Shown in pieces: positions 24,196 through 33,299 of a DNA stretch of 41,516 nucleotides. Made by a program: the position numbers and the translations under genes. Under the pieces are notes generated by a model, which saw only the letters and a program-made list of their open reading frames with translations, was not told where the DNA came from and searched no databases. Numbering within the stretch: the first letter of the stretch is position 1; each line of letters opens with the position of its first letter. The stretch comes from Burkholderia sp. (lineage in GTDB: Bacteria; Pseudomonadota; Gammaproteobacteria; Burkholderiales; Burkholderiaceae): positions 1 through 41,516 of the forward strand of contig JASLEG010000088.1 of assembly GCA_030151225.1 (NCBI GenBank), read 5' to 3'.

Positions 24196-27100
24196 TCAGC
24201 CCGTGTTGCGCAGGCCGGCCGCGATGCCGTTGATGGTCAGATGGATCCCGCGCCGCACGCGCGCGTTGGTGTCGCCGGCGCGGTGTCGCTTGATCAGCTC
24301 GACCTGGAGGTGGTTGAGCGGATCGAGGTACGGGAAGCGGTTCTTGATCGAGCGCGCCAGCAGCGGGTTGGCGGCGAGCCGCACCTCGTGGCCGGTGATC
24401 TGCGCGAGCGCCGCGGCCGTGCGTTCCCACTCGGCCAGGATGCGGCCGAACACCTGCTTGCGCAGCCGGCGATCGGGCACGAGTTCCGCGTAACGCGAGG
24501 CCACGGCCAGATCCGTCTTGGCCAGCACCATGTCCATGTTCGACATCAGGTGCGAGAAGAACGGCCAGGTCTTGTTCATCTTCCGCAGCAGCGCCAGACG
24601 CTTGCCGCGCTCGGCCTCGCCCGCGGCGCTGTCGAGCCAGGCGGCCACGGCGCTGCCGAAGCCGTACCAGCCCGTCAGCAGCAGCCGGCACTGGCCCCAC
24701 GAGAAGCCCCACGGAATCGCGCGCAGGTCCTCGATCTTGCGGTTCTTCGGATCCTGCAGCTTGCGCGAGGCCGGGCGGCTGCCGATGTTCAGCTCGGCGA
24801 TCTCGCTGATCGGCGTGGACGCGAAGAAGTAGTCCTTGAAGCCCGGGGTCTCGTACACGAGCGCGCGGTAGGCCGCCATCGCCGCGTCCGACAGCGCCTG
24901 CATGGTCTGCTCGAAGGCCGGCAGCTGCGCGGGCGCGTTGGCGCGCGGCAGCAGCGAGGCCTCGAGCGTGGCGGCCACCACGGTTTCGAGGTTGCGCCGG
25001 CCGATCTCGGGGTTCGAGAACTTGCTGGCGATCACCTCGCCCTGTTCGGTCAGGCGGATCTGGCCGTTCACGGTGCCCGGCGGCTGCGACAGGATTGCCT
25101 GGTAGGTCGGGCCGCCGCCACGGCCCACCGTGCCGCCGCGGCCGTGGAACAGGCGCAGCTTGATGTCGTGCGCGCTGAACAGCTCCACCAGCGCGAGCTC
25201 GGCGCGGTACAGCTCCCAGTTGGAGGTCAGGAAGCCGCCGTCCTTGTTGCTGTCCGAATAGCCGAGCATGACTTCCTGCTCGCCGCCCTGCTGGCCGATC
25301 AGCGCGTCGATGCCGGGCAGCGCGAAGTAGTCGCGCATGATCTCCGGCGCGTTGCGCAGGTCGGCGATGGTCTCGAACAGCGGGATCACCATCAGCCCGT
25401 GTTTCGCGTCGCCCTGCGGGCCGAAGCTGCCTTCGAGCAGGCCGGTTTCCTTCTGCAGCAGCAGCACTTCCACCAGGTCGGACACCGTCTCGGTGTGCGA
25501 GATGATGGCGTTGCGCACGGCGCGCGGGCCGAACAGCGCGCGCACCTCGCGCGCCTTCTCGAGCACGCCGAGCTCGCTCTTCGCGAGTTCCGAGTAATCG
25601 AGATACGGGATGCGCAGCGGGCGCGGATCGGCCAGCGCGGCGAGCAGCACGCGCAGCTTGTCGGCTTCGGGCAGGGCCGCGTAGTCGGCCTCGACGCCGG
25701 CGCGCGCGAGCAGTTCGGCGATCACGGCCTCGTGGATGTCGGAGCTCTGGCGCAGGTCGATGCTGGCCAGGTGGAAGCCGAACACCTCGGCGGCGCGCAT
25801 CAGCGGCACGAGGCGCGTCGCGGCCAGCGATTCGCCGTGATGCGCGACGAGCGAGTCGTACAGCACGCGCAGGTCGCGCGCGAACGCCTCGGCGTCGGGA
25901 TAGGGCGTGGCGCGCACCGGCGCCGCGCCGCGGCCGGCGCTGCGCACCGCCACCGCGCCTTCGCCGAGCCGCACGCGCGCGCTCGCGGCCACGCGCGTGT
26001 AGATGCCGATCAGCGCGCGACGATAGGGTTCGTCGACGCGATGCGGCGATTGATCGGGCGAGGCGTCGGCCAGCGCCTTCACGTCCTCGCTCGCGCCCAC
26101 CAGCAGGTGCGAGACCGACAGCTCCGCGCCGAGCTTGTGCACCTGCTCGAGATAGTGCTCGAGAATCACGGTGCCCTGGCGATGGATCGCCTCCTCGAGC
26201 GTGGCGGCCGTCACGTTCGGATTGCCGTCGCGGTCGCCGCCGATCCAGCTGCCCATCTGGAAGAAGGCCGGCACGTTCGCTTCCAGGCCGTGCTCGGCCA
26301 GCGCGTCCTCGATGTCGCCGTACAGCGCCGGCAGCTCGTCGAGGAAGGTGGCGCGGTAGTACGACAGCGCGTTGTCGATCTCGTCGCCCACGGTCAGCCG
26401 CGCGTCGCGCAGCATGCGGGTCTGCCACAGCGTGGTGACGCGCGCGCGCAGCAGCGCTTCGTTGTGCGAACGCTCGCGCGTGGTCAGCTCCAGGTCGCGC
26501 TCGGCCAGCAGGCGCGCGATGTCGTGCTGCGCGTCGAGGATGCTCTTGCGCTGCACCTCGGTGGGGTGGGCGGTCAGCACCGGCACGATCAGCGCCTCGT
26601 CGAAGAAGCGGCGGATCACCTCGCCCGATGCGTCGCCGGCCGCCTTCAGCGTCTGCAGCGCGTAGGCGAAGCTGCCGGCCTGCGGCGTCGAGCCGGCCAG
26701 CGCGTGGATGCGGCGGCGGCGGTTGTGATGGCGGTCCTCGGCGATGTTCGCCAGATGCGAGAAATAGCTGAACGCGCGCACCACGCTGACGGTCTGCTCG
26801 GGGGTGAGCTTGCGCAGCATGCGCTCGAGCGTCTGCGCGGCCTCGCGGTCGTCCTCGCGGCGGAATTTCACGGCGTGCTGACGGATCGTCTCCACCACGT
26901 CGAACACGGCGTCGCCTTCCTGCTCGCGCACCACGTCGCCGAGCAGGCGACCCAGATAGCGGATGTCCTCGAACAGCGGCTGGTCCTTGTCGTCGCGCGT
27001 GCGGGGGCCGGCCTTCGGTGCGCGCTTCGCGGTGGCCGGGGCGGCTGCGGCTTGCGTTGCCGGTGCGGCCGGCCTGGCTGCCTGCTTCACTGCGGGCTTG

Positions 27101-27282
27101 GCCGCCGGTTTGGCCGCGGGTTTCGTCGTGACGGTCGTGTTCGTCGGGCGGGCCGGTGTGGTGGTCTTTTTCGCGGCCGAGGCGCCGCGTGCGGTCGCGG
27201 TCGTGTCGGTGTCGGCCGGGGCGGTGACGGTGGACGAAGCAGTATTGCGGCGCGAGGCGCGCGCCGATCCGGAGGACTTCAC
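24196..27282 (-). CDS. ppc: Phosphoenolpyruvate carboxylase with a basic low-complexity N-terminal extension
   Basis: The enzyme carboxylates PEP to oxaloacetate, refilling the TCA cycle. The product is 1028 residues against about 880 in E. coli. The catalytic histidine is His239 in TAHPTEVQRKS. The glycine-rich loop FHGRGGTVGRGGGPT and the C-terminal GLRNTG are intact. The first roughly 100 residues are extra: Ser/Thr-rich, then Ala/Lys/Pro-rich with repeats such as KPAAKPAAKPA, probably disordered and positively charged. The start is GTG at 27282, with AAGGAA eight bases upstream; the first in-frame ATG lies inside the conserved domain. It is divergent from hemC. The tail resembles histone H1-like tails in composition; its role is unknown. 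Confidence 0.96.
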   Translation of the reverse strand: MKSSGSARASRRNTASSTVTAPADTDTTATARGASAAKKTTTPARPTNTTVTTKPAAKPAAKPAVKQAARPAAPATQAAAAPATAKRAPKAGPRTRDDKDQPLFEDIRYLGRLLGDVVREQEGDAVFDVVETIRQHAVKFRREDDREAAQTLERMLRKLTPEQTVSVVRAFSYFSHLANIAEDRHHNRRRRIHALAGSTPQAGSFAYALQTLKAAGDASGEVIRRFFDEALIVPVLTAHPTEVQRKSILDAQHDIARLLAERDLELTTRERSHNEALLRARVTTLWQTRMLRDARLTVGDEIDNALSYYRATFLDELPALYGDIEDALAEHGLEANVPAFFQMGSWIGGDRDGNPNVTAATLEEAIHRQGTVILEHYLEQVHKLGAELSVSHLLVGASEDVKALADASPDQSPHRVDEPYRRALIGIYTRVAASARVRLGEGAVAVRSAGRGAAPVRATPYPDAEAFARDLRVLYDSLVAHHGESLAATRLVPLMRAAEVFGFHLASIDLRQSSDIHEAVIAELLARAGVEADYAALPEADKLRVLLAALADPRPLRIPYLDYSELAKSELGVLEKAREVRALFGPRAVRNAIISHTETVSDLVEVLLLQKETGLLEGSFGPQGDAKHGLMVIPLFETIADLRNAPEIMRDYFALPGIDALIGQQGGEQEVMLGYSDSNKDGGFLTSNWELYRAELALVELFSAHDIKLRLFHGRGGTVGRGGGPTYQAILSQPPGTVNGQIRLTEQGEVIASKFSNPEIGRRNLETVVAATLEASLLPRANAPAQLPAFEQTMQALSDAAMAAYRALVYETPGFKDYFFASTPISEIAELNIGSRPASRKLQDPKNRKIEDLRAIPWGFSWGQCRLLLTGWYGFGSAVAAWLDSAAGEAERGKRLALLRKMNKTWPFFSHLMSNMDMVLAKTDLAVASRYAELVPDRRLRKQVFGRILAEWERTAAALAQITGHEVRLAANPLLARSIKNRFPYLDPLNHLQVELIKRHRAGDTNARVRRGIHLTINGIAAGLRNTG

Positions 27283-27499
27283 GATGGGTTTCCTTGGGAA
27301 AGCACGAGTGAACGGGAGACTTCGGGTACTGACTGCGGGACTGACGTTGGCGGCCGGCGAACTGCTCGCGCACCGCCGCGTGTCACGCGTGCCGCCGGCG
27401 GGCGGCCTGGCCTGACGGGCCGCGCCGGCCTCGAAAAAGGGGGCCGGGCGTGCGTGCTACCATTGTCCGATCCTGATTCCCGTCCCTCATGCCGCTGCA

Positions 27500-28468
27500 A
27501 TGAATTCAGAGAACCTTAGGGCCGACGCTCCGGCAACCCTCACGATCGCTTCGCGGGAAAGCCGCCTCGCGATGTGGCAGGCCGAACATGTACGTGACGC
27601 GCTGCGCAAATTATATCCAGCTTGCGACGTGAAAATCCTCGGAATGACGACACGCGGCGACCAGATTCTCGATCGCACGCTGTCGAAGGTCGGCGGCAAG
27701 GGCCTGTTCGTCAAGGAGCTCGAGAACGCGCTGGCCGACGGCCGCGCCGATCTCGCCGTGCACTCGCTGAAGGACGTGCCGATGACGCTGCCCGAGGGCT
27801 TCGCGCTCACGGCCGTGATGAGCCGCGAGGATCCGCGCGACGCATTCGTTTCGAACGACTACGCATCGCTGGACGACCTGCCCACCGGCGCGATCGTCGG
27901 CACTTCCAGCCTGCGCCGCGAGGCGATGCTGCGGGCCCACTATCTGGACTTCGACGTGCGGCCGCTGCGCGGCAACCTCGACACGCGGCTCGGCAAGCTC
28001 GACCGCGGCGAATACGCGGCGATCATCCTGGCCGCGGCCGGCCTCAAGCGGCTAGGCCTCGAATCGCGGATCCGCTCGCTGATCGACGTCGGCACCAGCC
28101 TGCCCGCGGCGGGCCAGGGCGCGCTCGGCATCGAGATCGCCGCGGCGCGCGCCGACGTGGCGCGCTGGCTCGCGCCGCTGCACGACGCGCCCACCGCGCT
28201 CGCGGCCGAGGCCGAGCGCATGGTGTCGCGCGCGCTCGGCGGCAGCTGCTCGGTGCCGCTCGCCGCGCACGCGGTGTGGCACGGCAGCGAGCTCGAACTG
28301 ACCGGCAGCGTGTCGTCCACCAACGGCACGCGCGTGCTGCGTTCGCGCCACCGCGCGGCCGTCACCACGCCGGACGAAGCCGTCGCGCTCGGCCGTGTCG
28401 TGTCCGACGCGCTCACGCAGCAGGGCGCGTTCGAGATCATCGACGCGCTGCTCGGGGCCCAGACCTGA
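27500..28468 (+). CDS. hemC: Hydroxymethylbilane synthase (porphobilinogen deaminase)
   Basis: The enzyme joins four porphobilinogens into hydroxymethylbilane, the linear tetrapyrrole that HemD closes. The product is 322 residues. Family landmarks are IASRESRLAMWQA, GGKGLFVKELE, AVHSLKDVPM (with the catalytic Asp) and GGSCSVPLAAH, whose Cys250 holds the dipyrromethane cofactor. The ATG at 27500 gives a short non-conserved lead before the first strand. No strong ribosome binding site is visible. Its stop overlaps the hemDX start (TGATG), so the two steps are translationally coupled. It is divergent from ppc over 217 bp, which must contain both promoters. Confidence 0.97.
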   Translation: MNSENLRADAPATLTIASRESRLAMWQAEHVRDALRKLYPACDVKILGMTTRGDQILDRTLSKVGGKGLFVKELENALADGRADLAVHSLKDVPMTLPEGFALTAVMSREDPRDAFVSNDYASLDDLPTGAIVGTSSLRREAMLRAHYLDFDVRPLRGNLDTRLGKLDRGEYAAIILAAAGLKRLGLESRIRSLIDVGTSLPAAGQGALGIEIAAARADVARWLAPLHDAPTALAAEAERMVSRALGGSCSVPLAAHAVWHGSELELTGSVSSTNGTRVLRSRHRAAVTTPDEAVALGRVVSDALTQQGAFEIIDALLGAQT

Positions 28469-30606
28469 TGGCCGCCCGCGCGTTCACGGCGGTGCTGACG
28501 AAGCCCGAAGGGCAATCGGCGGCGCTCGCCGCGCAACTCGCGGCCGCCGGCATCGAGGTTTTCGATTTTCCGCTGATCGACATCGCGCCGGTGGCCGATC
28601 CGGCGCCGCTCGACGCCGCCTTCGCGCGGCTCGACACGTATGCGCTGGTGGTGTTCGTGTCGCCGAACGCGATCGACCGGGCGCTCGCGCGCTTCGGCGC
28701 GATCTGGCCGCATTCGCTGCCGATCGGCGTGGTGGGGCCGGGCAGCGTGGCCGCGCTGGCACGCCACGGCATCGCGGCGTCCGCGCATCGCGTGATCGCG
28801 CCGGGGTCGGGGGGCAGCCAGGCGGCCGCCGAGGCAGGCAGCACCGATGCGCCGCGCTACGACTCCGAAAGCCTGTACGCACAGATCGAACGCGCCTTCG
28901 CGGCGGATGCCTCTGCCTCGTCCGTCTCGTCCGATTCGCTCGATTCGTCCGACGAAAACGCTGCGCCCGCCAGCGCCATGCCCAGGCCCGGCCCGCTCGC
29001 CGGCAAGCGCGTGCTGATCGTGCGCGGCGACGGCGGCCGGGAATGGCTGTCGGCCAGGCTGCGCGAGGCCGGTGCCGAGGTGGATCTGGTCGCGGCCTAC
29101 CGGCGTCTCGCGCCCGAGCCGTCGATCGGCGCCTGGGAGCGCGTGCACGCGCTGCTGGCCGGCGCGCCGCATGCGTGGCTGGTCACGAGCTCCGAGGGCG
29201 TGCGCAACCTGCACGAACTCGCCGCCGACCATCTGACCGCCGCCGAGACCGAGGCGCTCAAGCACGCGCCGCTGGTGGCGCCGCACCCGCGCATCGCCGA
29301 TACGGCGCGCGCATTGGGTTTTGATACGATTACGCAGTCCGGCGCAGGCGACGAACGCATCGTCCGCGCATTCCGAACGTTGGCCGACTCGGCCGCTCAC
29401 GCGGCGCAAGCCGCATCGGTGCCTTCCCGAATGACAGATACCAACGACTCCAGCAAGGCTTCCACGCCAGGCGCCGGCGGTGCCGGGCGCCCGGCGTCGC
29501 CCCCCTCGTCCGCTTCGTCCGCTTCGTCCGCTTCGTCCGCTTCGTCCAATCAGCCCTTCACGCCGTTCGAGGCGCAGGCGTCGCGGCGCTCCGGCGGCAG
29601 CGCCAACGTGCTGCTGTGGTGCCTCGTGGTGGTGCTCGCGTGCGGCGTCGGCGCGGGCGGCTTCGTGCTGAACCGCAAGATCGAGAAGCTCGATCAGCTC
29701 ACGCTCGAACGCCAGAAGGCCGTGGACGCGGCCACCGCCGAGATCCGCAGCCGCTCCGATCAGGCGCTCGCCAACGCGCATCAGACCGACGGCCAGCTCT
29801 CGCAGCTCGCCGGCAAGCTGTCCGACGCGCAGGCGCAGCAGGAAGCGCTGCAGCAGCAGTATCAGGACCTGTCGCGCAACCGCGATGCCTGGCTGCTCGA
29901 TCAGGTCGAGCAGACCCTGTCGGCCGCGAGCCAGCAACTGCAGCTGACCGGCAACACCCAGCTCGCGCTGGTGGCGCTGCAGAACGCCGACGCGCAGCTC
30001 GCCACCTCGCAGGGCGCGCAGGCGATCGCCGTGCGCAAGGCGCTCGCGCAGGACATCGACAAGCTGAAGGCCGCGCCGTCGGTGGACCTGACCGGCCTCG
30101 CGATCAAGCTCGACGACGCGATCGGCCACGTCGGCGCGCTGCCGCTGTCGGGCGAGGCCGCGATCGCGCCGGCCGAGGCCCGCGCCGCGCATCCGGGCGA
30201 TGCCGCGAGCGAGGCGGCCGCGACCGGCCAGCCGCGCTGGAAGATCTGGTGGCACGACCTGAGCTCGGGCATCGGCGCGCAGCTCGCGAGCCTGGTGCAG
30301 GTGCGCCGCATCGATCACGCCGACGCGATGCTCAACACGCCCGAGCAGGGCTACTTCGTGCGCCAGAACGTGAAGCTGCGCCTGCTCAGCGCGCGCCTGT
30401 CGCTGCTCGCGCGCAACGAGCCGGCCATGAAGTCGGACCTGCACGCGGCACAGGCGGCGCTCGCGCGCTACTTCGACGCTTCATCGAAGGACGTGCGCAC
30501 GGTCGAGGATCTGCTGAACCAGGTCGATGCCGCGTCGCTGTCGGTGGCGGTGCCGAACCTGAACACGAGCCTCTCCGCGGTCCAACAGTTCAAGAGCCGG
30601 GGTTGA
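28468..30606 (+). CDS. hemDX: Fused uroporphyrinogen-III synthase HemD / membrane protein HemX
   Basis: One 712-residue frame joins two usually separate proteins. Residues 1 to about 315 are HemD, which inverts and closes ring D of hydroxymethylbilane in the cytoplasm (VFVSPNAIDRAL, GPGS, LIVRGDGGREWL, VTSSEGVRNL). Its two lobes are separated by a Ser/Asp/Ala-rich insert at about 148-176. Residues 322-365 form a low-complexity Ser/Ala linker encoded partly by 9-bp tandem repeats. HemX follows, with one membrane helix at about 380-402, a coiled coil to about 480 and a periplasmic domain ending in LNTSLSAVQQFKSRG. The ATG at 28468 overlaps the hemC stop by one base. An in-frame ATG at 29431 (residue 322) could mark an ancestral hemX start, but it has no ribosome binding site. 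hemY starts two bases after the stop. Confidence 0.93.
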   Translation: MAARAFTAVLTKPEGQSAALAAQLAAAGIEVFDFPLIDIAPVADPAPLDAAFARLDTYALVVFVSPNAIDRALARFGAIWPHSLPIGVVGPGSVAALARHGIAASAHRVIAPGSGGSQAAAEAGSTDAPRYDSESLYAQIERAFAADASASSVSSDSLDSSDENAAPASAMPRPGPLAGKRVLIVRGDGGREWLSARLREAGAEVDLVAAYRRLAPEPSIGAWERVHALLAGAPHAWLVTSSEGVRNLHELAADHLTAAETEALKHAPLVAPHPRIADTARALGFDTITQSGAGDERIVRAFRTLADSAAHAAQAASVPSRMTDTNDSSKASTPGAGGAGRPASPPSSASSASSASSASSNQPFTPFEAQASRRSGGSANVLLWCLVVVLACGVGAGGFVLNRKIEKLDQLTLERQKAVDAATAEIRSRSDQALANAHQTDGQLSQLAGKLSDAQAQQEALQQQYQDLSRNRDAWLLDQVEQTLSAASQQLQLTGNTQLALVALQNADAQLATSQGAQAIAVRKALAQDIDKLKAAPSVDLTGLAIKLDDAIGHVGALPLSGEAAIAPAEARAAHPGDAASEAAATGQPRWKIWWHDLSSGIGAQLASLVQVRRIDHADAMLNTPEQGYFVRQNVKLRLLSARLSLLARNEPAMKSDLHAAQAALARYFDASSKDVRTVEDLLNQVDAASLSVAVPNLNTSLSAVQQFKSRG
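29508..29549 (+). repeat. 9-bp tandem repeat in the HemD-HemX linker
   Basis: Four perfect copies of GCTTCGTCC plus partial flanking units encode Ala-Ser-Ser repeats, ahead of the HemX membrane helix. The unit is a multiple of three, so copy-number change by slippage would lengthen or shorten the linker without breaking the frame. Confidence 0.85.
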
Positions 30607-30608
30607 CG

Positions 30609-31799
30609 ATGACGCTGCGAGGAATCCTCTGGCTGGCCGTGCTGTTCGCGATCGCCGTGGCGCTCGCGACGGTCGGCCGCTTCGACGGCGGGCAGGTGCT
30701 GATCGTCTATCCGCCGTATCGCGTGGACGTGTCGCTGAACCTGTTCGTGGTGTCGATCGTCGTGCTGTTCATCGTGATCTACGCGCTGCTGCGCATCGTG
30801 CGCAACATCTGGCGCATGCCGCAGCGGGTGGCCGCCTATCGTACGCGCATGCGTCGCGAGAAGGCCGCCGCCTCGCTGCGCGACGCGCTCGCCAATCTGT
30901 ACGCGGGCCGCTTCTCGCGTGCCGAGAAGGCCGCGCGCGACGCGCTCGTGGTGGATGCGAACCAGAGCGCGGCGAGCCTGGTCGGTGCCGTGGCCGCGCA
31001 TCGCATGCACGAATACGCACGCCGCGACGAGTGGCTCGCCAGGGTCGAGGCGAACGAGTGGCAGGAGGCGCGGCTGCTGGCCACCGCCGACATGCGCGCC
31101 GAGGCGCGCGACGCCGACGGCGCGCTGGCCGCGCTCGAGCAGATGCAGGCCTCGGGCGGCAAGCGCATCCATGCGCAGCAGGTCGCGCTGCGCGCCCAGC
31201 AGCAGCTGAAGAACTGGGCCGAGGTGCTGAAGCTGGCCAAGCTGCTGGAAAAGCGCGAGGCGCTGCATCCGGCCGCGGCGGTGCGCATGCGCCAGCAGGC
31301 CGCCGAGCATCTGCTGCGCGACCGTCGCCACGACGCCGACGCGCTGCTCGAGCTGTGGCAGTCGCTGTCCACGCTCGAGCGGCAGTCGCCGCGCCTGGCC
31401 GATCTGGCCGCCGAGCTGCTGGTGGCGCTCGAACGTCAGCCCGAGGCGCGTCGCATCGTCGAGGGCGCGCTCGCGCACAACTGGGATGCCCGCCTGTTGC
31501 GCCGCTATCCGGACACGGCCGGTAGCGACGCACTGCCGCTGATCCAGAAGGCGGAGGGCTGGAAGCGCGATCATCCGGACGACGCGGACCTGCTGGTCGC
31601 GCTGGGCCGGCTCTGCGAGAAGCAGCAGCTGTGGGGCAAGGCGCAGTCCTTCCTCGAATCGGCGCTGAAGCTGCCCGTCAACGAGGTGCTGAAGGTGCGG
31701 GCGCACCGCGAACTCGCACGGCTGTTCGAGCAGCTCGGCGACGCGGAGAAGGCGGCGCGCCACTATCGCGAGAGCGCGCTGGCGATGCACGTCGGCTGA
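30609..31799 (+). CDS. hemY: HemY-family membrane protein with TPR-like repeats
   Basis: This is a 396-residue inner-membrane protein of the proteobacterial HemY family, which is not the protoporphyrinogen oxidase called HemY in Bacillus. Two N-terminal membrane helices lie at about 4-21 and 44-65 (GILWLAVLFAIAVALATVG and LFVVSIVVLFIVIYALL). A long all-helical cytoplasmic part with TPR-like repeats follows (YAGRFSRAEKAARDAL, QLWGKAQSFLESALKL, QLGDAEKAARHYRESAL). In this family it is encoded with hemX next to hemC/hemD and is thought to scaffold or regulate heme synthesis; the biochemical role is not settled. It starts two bases after hemDX and ends before a strong bidirectional terminator, closing the hemC-hemDX-hemY operon. 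Confidence 0.93.
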   Translation: MTLRGILWLAVLFAIAVALATVGRFDGGQVLIVYPPYRVDVSLNLFVVSIVVLFIVIYALLRIVRNIWRMPQRVAAYRTRMRREKAAASLRDALANLYAGRFSRAEKAARDALVVDANQSAASLVGAVAAHRMHEYARRDEWLARVEANEWQEARLLATADMRAEARDADGALAALEQMQASGGKRIHAQQVALRAQQQLKNWAEVLKLAKLLEKREALHPAAAVRMRQQAAEHLLRDRRHDADALLELWQSLSTLERQSPRLADLAAELLVALERQPEARRIVEGALAHNWDARLLRRYPDTAGSDALPLIQKAEGWKRDHPDDADLLVALGRLCEKQQLWGKAQSFLESALKLPVNEVLKVRAHRELARLFEQLGDAEKAARHYRESALAMHVG

Positions 31800-31836
31800 A
31801 GCGCTCGCCGGTTGCGACCGGTGCGGTGCTGCAATG

Positions 31837-31865
31837 AAAATGGCTGCCCGCAGGCAGCCATTTTT
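31837..31865. terminator. Bidirectional intrinsic terminator, hemY / MFS gene
   Basis: AAAATGGCTGCC and GGCAGCCATTTTT surround a 4-base loop (31849-31852). The stem is perfect, with a T-run on both strands, and lies between two convergent genes. Confidence 0.92.
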
Positions 31866-31888
31866 CTTTCCGGCGCGCCGCGCCTCGC

Positions 31889-33193
31889 TCAGCGATTCAC
31901 CAGCGCCTTCGGCACCGACAACGCCAGCAGCCCCCCCAGCACGAGGAACCCGGCCAGCATCACCATGCCCGCGCCGTTGTTGCCGGTGGCCTGCTTGAGC
32001 CAGCCCATCATGTAGGGGCTCAGGAAGCCGGCCAGGTTGCCGATCGAGTTGATCAGCGCGATGCCGGCCGCGGCCGCGGTGCCGCCGAGGAACGCGGTGG
32101 GCAGGCTCCAGAACAGCGGCAGCGTGGTGAGGATGCCGATCGTGCCGAGCGTGAGGCCGATCATGGCGAGCGCGGTGTCGTTGGCCCACATCACCGACAG
32201 CAGCAGGCCCACCGCGCCGAGCGCGGCGGGAATCGCGAGGTGCCAGCGGCGCTCGCGGCGGCGGTCGGCGCTGCGCGCGATCAGGATCATGCCCACCACG
32301 GCGGCCGCATACGGGATGGCCGAGAGCAGGCCGATCGTGAACGCGTCGGTCACGCCGGTGGACTTGATGATGGTGGGCAGCCAGAAGCCCACGCCGTACA
32401 GTCCCATCACGAACGAAAAATAGATCAGCGCCATCAGCCACACGCGCGGGCTCGCCATCACGCGCGCGATCGACGGATCCTCCTTCAGCGCCTCCTCGGC
32501 CTGCACGTTGCGCGTGAGCAGCGCCTTTTCCTCGTCGCTGAGCCAGGCGGCCCTGGCGATGCGGTCTTCCAGCCCGGCCAGCACCAGCAGGCCCACGATG
32601 ATCGACGGAATGCCCTCCAGCAGGAACAACCACTGCCAGCCGGCCCAGCCGTTGGCGCCGTGAAAGTGCGTCAGGATGTAGCCCGACATCGGGCCACCCA
32701 CCACGCCCGACAGCGCGATCGCGGTCATGAAGAAGGTGGTCATGCGCCCGCGCCGGTTGGCCGGGTACCAGTAGGTGAGGTACAGGATCACGCCGGGGAA
32801 GAAGCCGGCCTCGGCCACGCCGAGCAGGAAGCGCATCACGTAGAACATCGCGGGCGTGGTCACGAACATCATCGCGGCCGAGATCACCCCCCAGGTGATC
32901 ATGATCCGCGCGATCCAGACGCGCGCGCCCACGCGGTGCAGGATGATGTTGCTCGGCACCTCGAACAGGAAGTAGCCGAAGAAGAAGATCCCGGCGCCGA
33001 GGCCGTAGACGGTGTCGGACAGGTTCAGGTCGGCCGCCATCTGCAGCTTGGCGAAGCCGACGTTCACGCGGTCGAGATAGGCGACCACGTAACAGAGCAT
33101 CAGCAGCGGCGCGAGCCGCCAGGTGACCTTGCGATAGGTGGCCGTCTCGAACGCGGACGGCTGGCCGGGAAAGGCCGGTGCAGTACTAGCCAT
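31889..33193 (-). CDS. MFS transporter, anion:cation symporter (tartrate/phthalate permease-like) type
   Basis: This is a 434-residue inner-membrane carrier with twelve predicted helices. Features of the ACS subfamily are visible: YVVAYLDRVNVGFAKLQM in helix 1, RFLLGVAEAGFFPGVILYLTYWYPANRRGRM between helices 4 and 5, and a long central loop. Members take up organic anions such as tartrate, phthalate, hexuronates or 4-hydroxyphenylacetate; the substrate cannot be told here. AGGAG lies about nine bases before the ATG. It follows an aldehyde dehydrogenase gene by 106 bp on the same strand, which suggests a small catabolic unit importing a compound that is oxidised through an aldehyde. No regulator gene accompanies it. 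Confidence 0.9.
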   Translation of the reverse strand: MASTAPAFPGQPSAFETATYRKVTWRLAPLLMLCYVVAYLDRVNVGFAKLQMAADLNLSDTVYGLGAGIFFFGYFLFEVPSNIILHRVGARVWIARIMITWGVISAAMMFVTTPAMFYVMRFLLGVAEAGFFPGVILYLTYWYPANRRGRMTTFFMTAIALSGVVGGPMSGYILTHFHGANGWAGWQWLFLLEGIPSIIVGLLVLAGLEDRIARAAWLSDEEKALLTRNVQAEEALKEDPSIARVMASPRVWLMALIYFSFVMGLYGVGFWLPTIIKSTGVTDAFTIGLLSAIPYAAAVVGMILIARSADRRRERRWHLAIPAALGAVGLLLSVMWANDTALAMIGLTLGTIGILTTLPLFWSLPTAFLGGTAAAAGIALINSIGNLAGFLSPYMMGWLKQATGNNGAGMVMLAGFLVLGGLLALSVPKALVNR

Positions 33194-33299
33194 GGTGTCG
33201 TCTCCTGTGTCCTTGTTGTGTGCGGCGGGGGCGGTGCGTCGCGCGCCGCCCGTCCGCCTGCGTGCTGCCCTTGCTGCCTGCTTCGTGATGCGTCGCGAC

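Noticed and set aside
24139..27519. 1126-codon plus-strand open frame opposite ppc
   Set aside because: Low-complexity His/Arg/Leu/Val composition with no motif, exactly antisense to a fully conserved enzyme; shadow frame.
27622..28467. Upstream extension of the hemDX frame across hemC
   Set aside because: The frame is open but its translation is Arg-rich shadow of hemC. The HemD family start is the ATG at 28468.
29431..30606. hemX as a separate gene starting at the internal ATG
   Set aside because: There is no ribosome binding site before the ATG and the frame continues unbroken from hemD, so a fusion is the simpler reading.
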